Below, piece after piece: positions 36,434-49,317 of a stretch of 64,000 nucleotides of DNA. The stretch covers positions 5,490,001 through 5,554,000 of the forward strand of contig NZ_JAFBCL010000001.1 of NCBI RefSeq assembly GCF_016907655.1, in the 5' to 3' direction. Under the pieces are notes generated by a model that was not told the DNA's origin, searched no databases, and saw only the letters and a list, made by a program, of their open reading frames with translations. The stretch comes from Saccharothrix algeriensis. Lineage in GTDB: Bacteria; Actinomycetota; Actinomycetes; Mycobacteriales; Pseudonocardiaceae. The position numbers and the translations under genes were made by a program. Within the stretch, counting starts at the first letter, position 1; the number at the start of each line of letters is the position of its first letter.

Positions 36434-36530
36434 GGGCCGCGTGGCCCGGTGCGGAAGTGGGCCGCGTGGCCCGGTGCGGAAGTGGGCCGCGTGGCCCGGT
36501 GCGGAAGTGGGCCGCGTGGCCCGGTGCGGG
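36434..36530. repeat. 25-bp tandem repeats
   Basis: The unit TGGGCCGCGTGGCCCGGTGC plus GGAAG repeats at 36434, 36459, 36484 and, partly, 36509 with a constant 25-bp step and no spacers. Diverged forms precede it from about 36370. Confidence 0.8.
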
Positions 36531-36640
36531 GCGGCCCCCGGCGGGCGGACCCCGTTGTCCGTCCGCCGGGAGCCGGTCTTCGGGCGCGGCGCGGCGGGGG
36601 AGCGGGGTGCACCCCGCCCTCGCGCCGGCTCTCGTGGGTC

Positions 36641-36680
36641 CCCCGCGGCGGGCGGGCTGCGCCGGCCGCCCGCCGCGGGG
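36641..36680 (-). terminator. Terminator of the gltBD operon
   Basis: Perfect 15-bp arms (36641-36655 and 36666-36680) with a 10-nt loop, 4 bp past the gltD stop. Confidence 0.7.
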
Positions 36681-36683
36681 TGG

Positions 36684-38127
36684 TCAGGCGATCGGCCGGT
36701 CGGTCGGCTCGATCGGCCGGGGCAGCACGTCGCGCCCGGTCAGGTAGGCGTCCACGCCGGCCGCCGCCGAGCGGCCCTCCGCGATCGCCCACACGATCAG
36801 CGACTGGCCGCGGCCCATGTCGCCGGCCACGAACACGCCGTCGACCGAGGTCGCGAACGAGCGGTCGCGGGCCACGTTGCCGCGCGCGTCCAGCTCGACC
36901 CCCGACCGCTCGACCAGCCCGGCCCGCTCCGGGCCGACGAAGCCCAGGGCGAGCGTGACCAGCTGGGCCGGGATCTCCCGCTCGGAGCCCGGCACCGGCT
37001 CGAACCGGCCGCCCGCCGCCGCCACCTCGACCAGCTTCAGCGCGCGCACCGCGCCGTCCGCGTCGCCCAGGAACTCCACGGTGGACACCGCGTACAGCCG
37101 CTCGCCGCCCTCCTCGTGCGCCGAGGCGACCCGGAACAGCGCCGGGTAGGTGGGCCACGGGTGGGTTTCGGCGCGCCGCTCGGGCGGCCGGGCCATGATC
37201 TCCAGCTGGGTCACCGACAGCGCGCCCTGGCGGTGGGCGGTGCCGACGCAGTCCGCGCCCGTGTCACCGCCGCCGATCACCACGACGTGCTTGCCCGCCG
37301 CGCTGATCGGCGGTTCGGCCAGTTCGCCGCGCGCCACCCGGTTCGCCCACGGCAGGTACTCCATCGCCTGGTGCACGCCGGCCAGCTCGCGGCCCGGCAC
37401 CGGCAGGTCCCGCCACGCCGCCGCGCCGCCGGCCAGCACCACGGCGTCGTAGGACGCCCGCAGCTCGTCGAGCGACACGTCCACGCCGACGTGCACGCCG
37501 GTGCGGAACCCGGTGCCCTCGGCCCGCATCTGCTCCAGCCGGCGGTCCAGCCGCCACTTCTCCATCTTGAACTCGGGGATGCCGTAGCGCAGCAGCCCGC
37601 CGATGGCGTCGGCCCGCTCCAGCACCACCACGTCGTGCCCGGCCCGGGTCAGCTGCTGCGCCGCGGCCAGCCCCGCCGGCCCCGAGCCCACCACGGCGAC
37701 GCGCTTGCCGGTGCGCGTCCGGGGCTGCTGGGGCGTGATCCACCCCTCGTCCCAGGCGCGGTCGACGATGGAGATCTCGACCTGCTTGATGCTGACGGGG
37801 TCGCCGTTGATCCCCACCACGCAGGCCGCCTCGCACGGCGCGGGGCACAGCGTCCCGGTGAACTCCGGGAAGTTGTTGGTGGCGTGCAGGCGTTCGGCGG
37901 CGGCGCGCCAGTCCTGCCGCCACACCAGGTCGTTCCACTCCGGGATCAGGTTGCCCAGCGGGCAGCCCTGGTGGCAGAACGGGATGCCGCAGTCCATGCA
38001 GCGCCCGGCCTGCTCCTCCAGCCGGGGCCGCTCGAACTCCTCGTACACCTCGCGCCAGTCCCGCAGCCGCAGGAAGACCGGCCGGCGACGGGGGGTCTCC
38101 CGGTCCGTGGTCAGAAATCCGCGTGGG

Positions 38128-38135
<8 letters not shown>
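36684..38135 (-). CDS. gltD: Glutamate synthase (NADPH) small subunit
   Basis: A 483-residue flavoprotein that feeds electrons from NADPH to the large subunit. The N-terminal Fe-S Cys clusters are CMDCGIPFCHQGCPLGN and CPAPCEAACV; the FAD fingerprint is VVGSGPAGLAAA near residue 149 and the NADPH fingerprint VVIGGGDTGADC near residue 290; a third block GDMGRGQSLIVWAI closes the FAD site. It follows gltB with an 8-bp overlap. Confidence 0.97.
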
Positions 38136-42615
<4,480 letters not shown>

Positions 42616-42761
42616 GACGGGCCCTCCCGTGGCATCGCCTGAAGAGGCGTTTTCTGGGCAAACGGAGGTGGCCGACGCCCGCGCGCGACGTTGACGCGGG
42701 GGCATTCGGCCTGAGGACTGCTGGCTGTGGCCTCACGCCGGGAGGCGACGGCGTGGGGACC

Positions 42762-42797
42762 GCACTCCGTTGTGCGGGAAACTGCACTTCCTTGTGC
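42762..42797. promoter_or_regulatory. Twin GCAC-N6-GTGC operator upstream of gltB
   Basis: Two 14-bp dyads, GCACTCCGTTGTGC (42762-42775) and GCACTTCCTTGTGC (42784-42797), have centres 22 bp apart, two helical turns. They lie about 150-180 bp before the gltB start. Confidence 0.6.
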
Positions 42798-42942
42798 GCG
42801 TGGCCGCGCGGCCGGGTTGGGGCCGCTTGATCACGCGGGGCGGTGCACCGGGATTGCCGGGGTCTCGTGACGATAATGTGAATTCGCGGTTATGGCTCTA
42901 GTCCGACAGGGCGTCGTGGGGAATCCCACCCGCGGTTGACAT

Positions 42943-42972
42943 CCATCCGGCCAACGGGTTACGGCCGGATGG
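42943..42972. terminator. Hairpin with perfect 10-bp arms
   Basis: CCATCCGGCC (42943-42952) and GGCCGGATGG (42963-42972) with a 10-nt loop. It lies between the small membrane protein gene and gltB and may end the former's transcript. Confidence 0.5.
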
Positions 42973-43288
42973 CCCAGCGGGCGGTGCTTCCGGCACGGAG
43001 CGTAGCCGTCGGGAGCGGACTTGGGAATACCGCTCGGCGGGCGCCGCCCGCCCGGCCGGAGGGCGCCGGGCTCGGCCGGGCCGGGGCGCACGGGCACGGG
43101 CTCCGGTCGCGCGGGTGCCGGCGCGGGTGCGCGGGGCGTGACCGCATCGGTGCGGGCCGGGTCGGGCCGGGGACGTGGGACGGGGCCGGATGCGGGCTCG
43201 GGCCTGGGGTGCGGGCGCAGCAGCGGGTGCGGGCGCAGCGGCAGGCGCGGGAGCCGGTCCGGGCGCGGGGTCGCCCCGGGGTGCTGGT

Positions 43289-43501
43289 TCAGCCGCGCGA
43301 GCGCCGCGCGACCCACGCGCAGCCGGCGGCGGCGAGGGCGAACAGGGCGGCGACGGCCCCCTGCCACCACTCGGCCTCGCTCAGGGCGAGGATGCTGTTG
43401 ACCCCGGCGACCAGCACGAACAGCGCGGCGAGCACCGTCCAGAGCCGCCGCTCGGCTCTGATCGTGCGCGGGGCGAACAGGGTGGTCGGTGGGTGGGTCA
43501 C
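43289..43501 (-). CDS. Small two-helix membrane protein
   Basis: A 70-residue protein with two transmembrane helices (LWTVLAALFVLVAGVNSILAL and WWQGAVAALFALAAAGCAWVA, each quoted in part) and a basic C-terminus (RRSRG). No domain is recognised. The GTG at 43501 is used because GGAGG lies 8 nt upstream; GTG 43510 overlaps that ribosome site. It is 0.18 kb after the VIT1-type gene on the same strand. Confidence 0.65.
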   Translation of the reverse strand: MTHPPTTLFAPRTIRAERRLWTVLAALFVLVAGVNSILALSEAEWWQGAVAALFALAAAGCAWVARRSRG

Positions 43502-43682
43502 GACAGGCACCTCCGCTGCGTTCCGGCGCCTCCCGCGGCACCGGGTCCGTCGCGGTTACCCCCGCGGCGGGTGGTCCACACCTCTGCGGGCCGGTTTTCC
43601 CGAAGTTGCCCCGTTCGGGCGCACTCGGCGGCGGGCGGCCCGGCACCGCGCGGCGCGCCGCCGCTCACCGATCGCGGCACCA

Positions 43683-44387
43683 CTAACCGATCGCGACGCC
43701 GAACAGCAGGCCGACGTAGTAGGTCACCACCATGGTCAACGACCCGACCACGACGTTGCGCCGCACCGCCCGCCACGCCCGGCTGGCGCCCAGCCGCGCG
43801 CTGATCACACCGGTCAGCGCCAGGCCGACCAGCACCGCGACCCCGCACGCCCACACCCGCCAGGCGGTCGGCGGCAGCAGGATCGCCACCAGCGGGATCA
43901 GCGCCCCCACCGCGAACGACACCAGCGAGGCCCACGCCGCGTGCCAGGGGCTGGTCAGGTTGTCCGGGTCGATCTGCAGCTCGGCCTCGGCGTGCGCCCG
44001 CAGCGCGTCCTGCTCGGTCAGCTCGCGCGCGACCCTGGCCGCCAGGTCCGGTGACAGCCCCTTGTCCTGGTAGATGTCCGCGAGTTCCCGCTCCTCCTCC
44101 TCGGGCATCTCCCGCAGCTCGCGCTCCTCCAGCTTCAGCGCCGCCCGCTCGGTGTCCCGCTGGGTGCTCACCGACACGTACTCGCCACCCGCCATCGACA
44201 GCGCGCCGGCCACCAGGCCCGCGATCCCGGCGGCGAAGATCGCGGTGCGGTCGGTGGTCGCCCCGGCGACGCCCACCACCAGGCCCGCGGTCGAGACGAT
44301 GCCGTCGTTGGCCCCGAGCACGCCGGCGCGCAGCCAGTTGAGGCGTTCGGACAGGTCTTCGCGGTGCGCTTCGCCGGCGTGCGTCAT
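43683..44387 (-). CDS. VIT1/CCC1-family Fe/Mn transporter
   Basis: A 234-residue membrane protein. The first two helices hold LRAGVLGANDGIVSTAGLVVG and AGLVAGALSMAGGEYVSVS, the signature of the family. The cytoplasmic metal-binding domain between helices 2 and 3 is rich in Glu (KLEERELREMPEEEERELAD) and ends before SPWHAAWASLVSF. Three further helices follow. Plant VIT1 and yeast CCC1 store Fe or Mn in vacuoles; bacterial members are thought to export or sequester these metals. ATG 44387 used. Confidence 0.9.
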   Translation of the reverse strand: MTHAGEAHREDLSERLNWLRAGVLGANDGIVSTAGLVVGVAGATTDRTAIFAAGIAGLVAGALSMAGGEYVSVSTQRDTERAALKLEERELREMPEEEERELADIYQDKGLSPDLAARVARELTEQDALRAHAEAELQIDPDNLTSPWHAAWASLVSFAVGALIPLVAILLPPTAWRVWACGVAVLVGLALTGVISARLGASRAWRAVRRNVVVGSLTMVVTYYVGLLFGVAIG

Positions 44388-44469
44388 GCGTTGATCGAAC
44401 CACCCGGCCCCGGCCGGTGCGAGGGGCGCGCACCGCACCGAACCCCGCCGGCGGTGGCGGTGGGACCGG

Positions 44470-45030
44470 TCAGGCGGTCTCGATGATGCGCCACTGGGGA
44501 CCGCCGCCGACCCAGGTCGCCTCCAGCCGGGAGCGGTGGTCGGGACTCGCGAACTCGACCACCACGGCGGCGGCCGGCTGCTCGACGCTGACCGCGAAGC
44601 CCTGCCGGGGCGTGGCGGAGATGGGCTCCATGTTGTCGGGGGAGAAGCTGATCGCCGCCACCCCTCCTTGGAGCCGGAAGCTGCGCATGTAGACCTGCCG
44701 GCCGTCCTGCACGCTCCACGTGCCCTGTTCGGACGGCAGCGGTGTGGCGGTCGTGGTGGTGGTCGCCGGCGTGGTCGTCGTGGTGGGCGGCTCGGTGGTC
44801 ACGGCCATGGCCTGCGCGGTGGTCGTGGTGGTGGCGACGGGTGTGGTGGTGACGGCGGTCGTGGTGGTCGTCGTGGGGAGCGCGGTGGACTGCTCGACCG
44901 GCCCGGCCACCAGGCGCGGGCGCTCGGGCACACCCGCCTCCAGCACGGACCGGATGCCCAGCCAGGACAGCGCCACGGCGACGGCGGTCGACGCCGACCA
45001 CGCCGCGAAGTACTGGAGTCCCCTGGTCAC
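44470..45030 (-). CDS. Membrane-anchored protein with Thr-rich linker
   Basis: A 186-residue protein. One N-terminal helix (AAWSASTAVAVALSWLGI) anchors it; residues about 50-100 are almost only Thr with Ala, Val and Pro, a likely O-mannosylated extracellular linker. The C-terminal 85 residues form a small domain (GTWSVQDGRQVYMRSFRL ... VEFASPDHRSRLEATWVGG) that I do not recognise. GTG 45030 used. It ends the unit before the second structured element. Confidence 0.7.
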   Translation of the reverse strand: MTRGLQYFAAWSASTAVAVALSWLGIRSVLEAGVPERPRLVAGPVEQSTALPTTTTTTAVTTTPVATTTTTAQAMAVTTEPPTTTTTPATTTTTATPLPSEQGTWSVQDGRQVYMRSFRLQGGVAAISFSPDNMEPISATPRQGFAVSVEQPAAAVVVEFASPDHRSRLEATWVGGGPQWRIIETA

Positions 45031-45095
45031 CCGGTCATCCTGCCGGCGAACCCGCCACACCGAACCCCAGGCCGCCCGCTGTTCCGCTGACCAGC

Positions 45096-45673
45096 ACACT
45101 TTTCGCACTTTCCACGCAAGGCGGCGCACCTCGCGCTTGCATGCAGCGGTGGCGCACCTCGTGCACCTCGCACGCAGCCGTGCTGCACCCAGTGCACACA
45201 CCGGTGCCTTCGTGTTCTCCTCCCCGTACGGCCTGGGCGCAGCCCGATCATGGTTGTCGGGGGGCGTCAAGCACGCTTTTCGCTTGACGCCCCCCGACAA
45301 CCATGATTGCCTCCGGCAGGCCGTGCGGGGAGGAGAACACGACCGCTCTTTCTTTTTCCTCCTCCTTGGGGGCCTCTCGGCCGCTCTTCTTACTTGGGTC
45401 GCGCACCGATCTGGGTAAGAATTGGTGCCGTAGAGCCCGAAGCTGAAAAGAAAAAGAGTCCTCGCCGGACAGGCAGGCCGCCAAGGAGAAGGAAAAGAAA
45501 CAGCGGTCGTGTTCTCCCCGCATGGCCTGTCAAAGACGACCATGCTTTTCCTGGGGGTGCAAGCGAAAAGCGTGCTTGCACCCCCAGGAAAAGCATGGTA
45601 GCCCTCCGGGCAGGCCATACGGGGAGAACACGAGGCGACCGGTCTGTACGGGGCGTGCCGGAAACCCGAAAGC
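45096..45673. repeat. Structured non-coding element, copy 2
   Basis: Direct copy of the element at 30609-31190, about nine bases in ten identical in the core by eye. Core 45211-45632: hairpin 1 (45211-45341), central hairpin (arms 45338-45375 and 45475-45511) and hairpin 2 (about 45508-45632). Here it lies between divergent genes, the Thr-rich membrane protein and the OmpR-type regulator. No open frame in it is shared in a way that suggests protein coding. Confidence 0.85.
45211..45341. repeat. Terminal hairpin 1 of element copy 2
   Basis: Outer arms 45211-45235 and 45317-45341; inner arms 45247-45272 and 45282-45307 (26 bp, perfect); loop ACGCTTTTC. Five inner-stem positions differ from copy 1 and each is matched by the complementary change on the other arm. 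Confidence 0.9.
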
Positions 45674-45762
45674 CAAAAGCTGGAGTCGTGGCGTCGGTCG
45701 TTGGCGGGGGTGCTGCCGGCCGTGTTCACCCGTTCGGGCTGGGTGGCGTTACGGTGCGCGCC

Positions 45763-46446
45763 ATGGTCTCGGTGCTGCTCGTCGAAGACGACCAGGTGGT
45801 CCGGTCGGCGGTGACCCGTGCGCTGACGGGGTTGGGTCACGCCGTGCTGCCGGTGGGCACGGCGTTGGAGGCGTTGCGGGAGATCACCGCGTCCGCCTTC
45901 GACCTGGTGGTGCTCGACCTGGGGTTGCCGGACGTGGACGGAGCGGACGCGTTGCGGATGATGCGCGGGGTGTGCGACGTGCCGGTCATCGTCGCGACCG
46001 CCCGTGACGACGAGGCGGAGATCGTGCGGCTGCTCAACGCGGGAGCGGACGACTACCTGGTCAAGCCGTTCTCCAGCGAGCACCTGGCCGCGCGGTTGTC
46101 GGCGGTGCTGCGGCGCGCGCGCAAGGACGACGCGGCGGCCGAGCCGATCCGCATCGGCGAGCTGTCAGTCGACCTCGACCGGCGGGAGGCGCGGCTGGCC
46201 GGGCGGGAGCTGAACCTGACCCGCAAGGAGTTCGACCTGCTGGCCTACCTCGCCGCGCGCGAGGGCAAGGTCGTGCCGCGCGCCGAGCTGCTGGCCAACC
46301 TGTGGAACCTGCCCGGCCGGCACGACGACCAGACGCTGGACGTCCACCTGTCCTGGCTGCGGCGCAAGATGGGGGAGCGGGCGGCCCGGCCGCGCTACCT
46401 GCACACCGTGCGCGGTGTCGGGTTCAAGTTGACGGCGGTCGAGTGA
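45763..46446 (+). CDS. OmpR-family response regulator
   Basis: A 227-residue regulator. Receiver: VLLVEDDQVV, phospho-Asp in VVLDLGLPDVDG near residue 51, Lys in YLVKPFSS near residue 102. C-terminal winged helix: LNLTRKEFDLLAYLAAREGKVV and LDVHLSWLRRKMGE. The ATG at 45763 is used. The stop overlaps the kinase start (GTGA). Tandem AT-rich direct repeats at 47756 may be its binding site. Confidence 0.93.
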   Translation: MVSVLLVEDDQVVRSAVTRALTGLGHAVLPVGTALEALREITASAFDLVVLDLGLPDVDGADALRMMRGVCDVPVIVATARDDEAEIVRLLNAGADDYLVKPFSSEHLAARLSAVLRRARKDDAAAEPIRIGELSVDLDRREARLAGRELNLTRKEFDLLAYLAAREGKVVPRAELLANLWNLPGRHDDQTLDVHLSWLRRKMGERAARPRYLHTVRGVGFKLTAVE

Positions 46447-47726
46447 GGAGGTCGCTCGCCCTGGTCTCGCTGGCCGTCACGTCGATGGTGGCGCTGGCCT
46501 TCCTGATCCCGCTGGCCCTGGTGGTGCAGCAGCTCGCGCAGGACCGGGCGAAGACCGACGCCGAGCGGCAGGCCGGGGCGCTGACGCCGGTCCTCGTCAT
46601 CACCGCCGACCCGGCGCGGGTGGAGCAGGCGCTGGCCTCGGTGGGCGGTCGGGTGGCCGTGCACCTGGCCGAGGGCGGGGTCGTCGGCACGGCCAGGGCG
46701 ACCGCCGAGCAGCTGCGGGAGGCCCGCGAGGAGGGGCGCGCGTTCACCGCGGACGTGCCGGGCGGGCTGGTGCACGTGCAGCCGGTCCTGCTCGACCGGG
46801 GGCGGGTCGCGGTGGTGGAGGCGTTCGTGGTCGAGGCCGAGCTGTCGCGCGGGGTGGTCCCGGCGTGGCTGGCGCTCAGCGGTGTGGCGGTGTCGCTGGT
46901 GCTGGCCTCGGTGCTGGTGGCCGACCGGCTGGGTGCGCGGGTGGTGCGGGCCGCCGGGTCGCTGGCCGAGGGCGCCCGGCGGATGGAGGAGGGCGACCTG
47001 GCGGCGCGGGTCACGCCCTCCGGGCCGCCCGAGCTGGCCGACGCCGGCGGCGCGTTCAACCGGATGGCCGACCGGATCGGGCAGCTGGTGGCGGCCGAGC
47101 GGGAGTTCCTGGCCGACCTGTCGCACCGGCTGCGCACGCCGCTGACCGCGCTGCGGCTGGACTCCGAGACCCTCGGCGCGGACCCGGGCGCCAACCGCGT
47201 GCGGCAGGCCGTGCACGCGCTGGAGCGCGAGGTCAACGAGCTGATCCGGGCCGCCCGCCGCGAGCTGGACGACCCGGCCGGCGGCCGGTGCGACGCCGCG
47301 CAGGTCGTGCACGACCGGCTGGTGTTCTGGTCCGCGCTGGCCGACGACCAGCAGCGGCGGTGGAACTCGCGGGGCACCGAGCGCAGCGCGTTCGTCCCGC
47401 TGACCCGCACCGACCTGGCCGCCGCGATGGACGCGGTGCTGGGCAACATCTTCCGGCACACGCCCGAGGGCGTCGGGTTCGTCGTGGCCCTGTTCCACCA
47501 GCCGGACCGGGTGGTGGTCGTCATCGAGGACGCCGGACCGGGCATCGAGGACCTGGAGACGGCGCTGCGCCGTGGAAGCAGCAGCGCCGGCTCCACCGGT
47601 CTCGGACTCGACATCGCCCGCCGCGCAGCCGAGTCCACCGGGGGCTCGCTGGTCGTCGACCGCGGCCCGCTCGGGGGCACCCGGGTCCAACTCCACCTGA
47701 CCCGGACGCCGGAGCACCCAGGCTAG
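46443..47726 (+). CDS. Membrane sensor histidine kinase
   Basis: A 427-residue kinase coupled to the OmpR-type regulator. Two transmembrane helices (about residues 6-28 and 141-160) bracket a 110-residue extracellular sensor. HAMP follows (ARRMEEGDLAARVT), then the phosphoacceptor in FLADLSHRLRTPLTALRL near residue 229 and a HATPase with NIFRHTPEG, EDAGPGI and GSTGLGLDIA. The H-R-L-R-T-P motif is the common actinobacterial form. Confidence 0.93.
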   Translation: MRRSLALVSLAVTSMVALAFLIPLALVVQQLAQDRAKTDAERQAGALTPVLVITADPARVEQALASVGGRVAVHLAEGGVVGTARATAEQLREAREEGRAFTADVPGGLVHVQPVLLDRGRVAVVEAFVVEAELSRGVVPAWLALSGVAVSLVLASVLVADRLGARVVRAAGSLAEGARRMEEGDLAARVTPSGPPELADAGGAFNRMADRIGQLVAAEREFLADLSHRLRTPLTALRLDSETLGADPGANRVRQAVHALEREVNELIRAARRELDDPAGGRCDAAQVVHDRLVFWSALADDQQRRWNSRGTERSAFVPLTRTDLAAAMDAVLGNIFRHTPEGVGFVVALFHQPDRVVVVIEDAGPGIEDLETALRRGSSSAGSTGLGLDIARRAAESTGGSLVVDRGPLGGTRVQLHLTRTPEHPG

Positions 47727-47755
47727 CCGCCGGTTTCTTTCCGCGACCTCATGCG

Positions 47756-47778
47756 ACCTTTAAATAAACCTTAAATAA
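47756..47778 (+). promoter_or_regulatory. AT-rich direct repeats, likely response-regulator site
   Basis: ACCTTTAAATAA (47756-47767) followed directly by ACCTTAAATAA (47768-47778). The step of 11-12 bp suits an OmpR-type dimer. It lies 9 bp before a -35 box. Confidence 0.6.
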
Positions 47779-47786
47779 TCGGTGTG

Positions 47787-47814
47787 TTGACAATGCCGCC
47801 AAGGCGGATAAGGT
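47787..47814 (+). promoter_or_regulatory. Promoter of the CAP-domain lipoprotein gene
   Basis: TTGACA (47787-47792), 16-bp spacer, TAAGGT (47809-47814). The predicted leader is about 150 nt. Confidence 0.6.
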
Positions 47815-47972
47815 CATTTCCGGAATTGTGGCCGACCGCAGCGCTCCCCTCCCCTTGCCCGGTCCGCCCGGTTCCCCGCTCGGTGCGGCGACCGCGCGCG
47901 CTTTCCCTGCGAAGAAGCGCCCGCGCGGTCGCCGCGCCCGAAAAGCCGCCGAATGCAGATGAGGTCCTCCGC

Positions 47973-48701
47973 GTGTCGCGCATGAGCAGTGCACTGCCCG
48001 TCGTCCTCACCCTGGCCGGACTGGCCCTCGCCGGGTGCGGCGCGTCCGGCGACGTCGGCCTGGTGACCGCCACGGCCACCACCACGGTCCGCACCACCTC
48101 GAACGCCGACGCCCCGTCGGTCCCGTCGGCCCCCTCGGTGAGCCCGGCCGCCCCGTCGAGCGCCACGAGCCCGTCCGCCCCCGCCACGTCCGCCCCCGCG
48201 ACCACCTCCCCCGTCGGGCAGGCGCCCACCCCGGCCGGGCAGGCGCCGCCGCAGCCCGCGCCCGCCCCCGAACCGGAGCCCGCGCCGCGGCCCGAGGCCG
48301 TGACGCCGGCCCGCGACGAGGTGGCGGTCGCCGAGGCCGCGGTGCTCGACCTGACCAACGCCGAGCGCGCCGCCAACGGCTGCCCGGCGCTGGCCGCCGA
48401 CCAGCGGCTGGCCCAGGCCGCCCGCGGCCACAGCGCCGACATGGCCGCGCAGGACTACTTCGACCACAGGTCCCGGGACGGGCGCGGCTTCGCCGACCGC
48501 GTCAAGGCCGCCGGCCACCCCGCGCCGGGCGCGGAGAACATCGCCGCCGGCCAGCGCACCCCCGAGGCCGTGGTGAAGGGCTGGATGGACTCGCCCGGCC
48601 ACCGCGCGAACATCCTCAACTGCAAGCTGAAGTCGCTGGGCGTCGGCATGGCCCGCGGCGGGTCCTACGGGATCTACTGGACCCAGAACTTCGGCTGGTG
48701 A
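47973..48701 (+). CDS. CAP/SCP-domain lipoprotein
   Basis: A 242-residue lipoprotein. The lipobox LAGC is at residues about 27-30. A long Ala/Pro/Ser/Thr linker (about 45-115) leads to the CAP domain: DLTNAERAANGCPALAADQRL, GHSADMAAQDYFDHRSRDG, GAENIAAGQ, GWMDSPGHRANILN and YWTQNFGW. Bacterial CAP proteins are cell-surface proteins of mostly unknown function. GTG 47973 has GAGGT upstream. Upstream AT-rich repeats suggest control by the adjacent two-component pair. Confidence 0.92.
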   Translation: MSRMSSALPVVLTLAGLALAGCGASGDVGLVTATATTTVRTTSNADAPSVPSAPSVSPAAPSSATSPSAPATSAPATTSPVGQAPTPAGQAPPQPAPAPEPEPAPRPEAVTPARDEVAVAEAAVLDLTNAERAANGCPALAADQRLAQAARGHSADMAAQDYFDHRSRDGRGFADRVKAAGHPAPGAENIAAGQRTPEAVVKGWMDSPGHRANILNCKLKSLGVGMARGGSYGIYWTQNFGW

Positions 48702-48722
48702 GCACCGCGCCGCCGGCCCCGG

Positions 48723-49199
48723 TCAGAGCTCCGGCTGGTGGCCGTCGGCGGGCAGCTCGTCGAGGATGAGCACGGTGTGGCTGGAGGTCACGTCGGGCAT
48801 CGTCTGGAGCCGGGACAGCACCAGGTCGCGCAGGCTGTGCGCGTCCGGAGCGCGCACCAGCAGCACCAGGTCGTAGTCGCCGGACACCAGCGCGCCGTGC
48901 CACACCTCCGGGATCTCCAGCACCCGCTGCCGCACGGCCTTCCACGAGTGCTGGCTGATCTTGAGGTAGACGTAGGCCGAGATGCCGAAGCCGTAGCGCT
49001 CCGGGTCGACCACCGCCGTGTAGCCGGTGATCACGCCGTCCCGGTGCAGCCGCTCCACCCGGGAGTAGGCGCTCGCGCGGGAGATGTGCAACCGCTCGGC
49101 GAGCGCCCGCATGGACAGCCGGCCGTCCGCCCGCAGCTGCTCGACCAGTCGCCGGTCGGTCTCGTCGAGCGGTGCAGGATGTCCAGGTCTGGGCGTCAC
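48723..49199 (-). CDS. Lrp/AsnC-family regulator (BkdR-like)
   Basis: A 158-residue regulator. The helix-turn-helix is LSMRALAERLHISRASAYSRV near residue 30 and the C-terminal RAM domain (YLKISQHSWKAVRQR to the end) would bind amino acids or keto acids. It is divergent from the branched-chain keto acid dehydrogenase genes, the arrangement of BkdR. GTG 49199 used. Confidence 0.92.
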   Translation of the reverse strand: MTPRPGHPAPLDETDRRLVEQLRADGRLSMRALAERLHISRASAYSRVERLHRDGVITGYTAVVDPERYGFGISAYVYLKISQHSWKAVRQRVLEIPEVWHGALVSGDYDLVLLVRAPDAHSLRDLVLSRLQTMPDVTSSHTVLILDELPADGHQPEL

Positions 49200-49234
49200 G
49201 TGGCCGACCCTAACCCGTTCGCGCGGCCATTCGT

Positions 49235-49246
49235 CCGGAATTCCGG
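49235..49246. promoter_or_regulatory. Palindrome in the lrp-bkd divergent region
   Basis: CCGGAATTCCGG, a perfect 12-bp palindrome 36 bp from the regulator start and 72 bp from bkdA. It is the best operator candidate for the Lrp-type protein. Confidence 0.5.
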
Positions 49247-49317
49247 CTCGGGTCTGGAACATTGGCCAGTGTGACCTGGACCATGCCCTCACCCAGCCCA
49301 CGAGCGCCGGAGGAGCC

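Larger units (their letters stand above)
36226..36683. other. Intergenic region with 25-bp tandem repeats and the gltD terminator
   Basis: No gene is supported. It carries three full and one partial 25-bp direct repeats (36434-36530), a near-perfect 13-bp-arm hairpin (36537-36549 / 36558-36570) and the gltBD terminator (36641-36680). Confidence 0.6.
42616..43288. other. gltB upstream region and GC-rich spacer
   Basis: No gene is supported. It holds twin GCAC-N6-GTGC sites (42762-42797), a strong hairpin (42943-42972) and, from about 43020 to 43288, a low-complexity GCGGGTGCGGGC-type tract that gives long but meaningless open frames. Confidence 0.5.

Noticed and set aside
36434..36530. Possible CRISPR array
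   Set aside because: The 25-bp units abut each other with no unique spacers and no cas genes are near.
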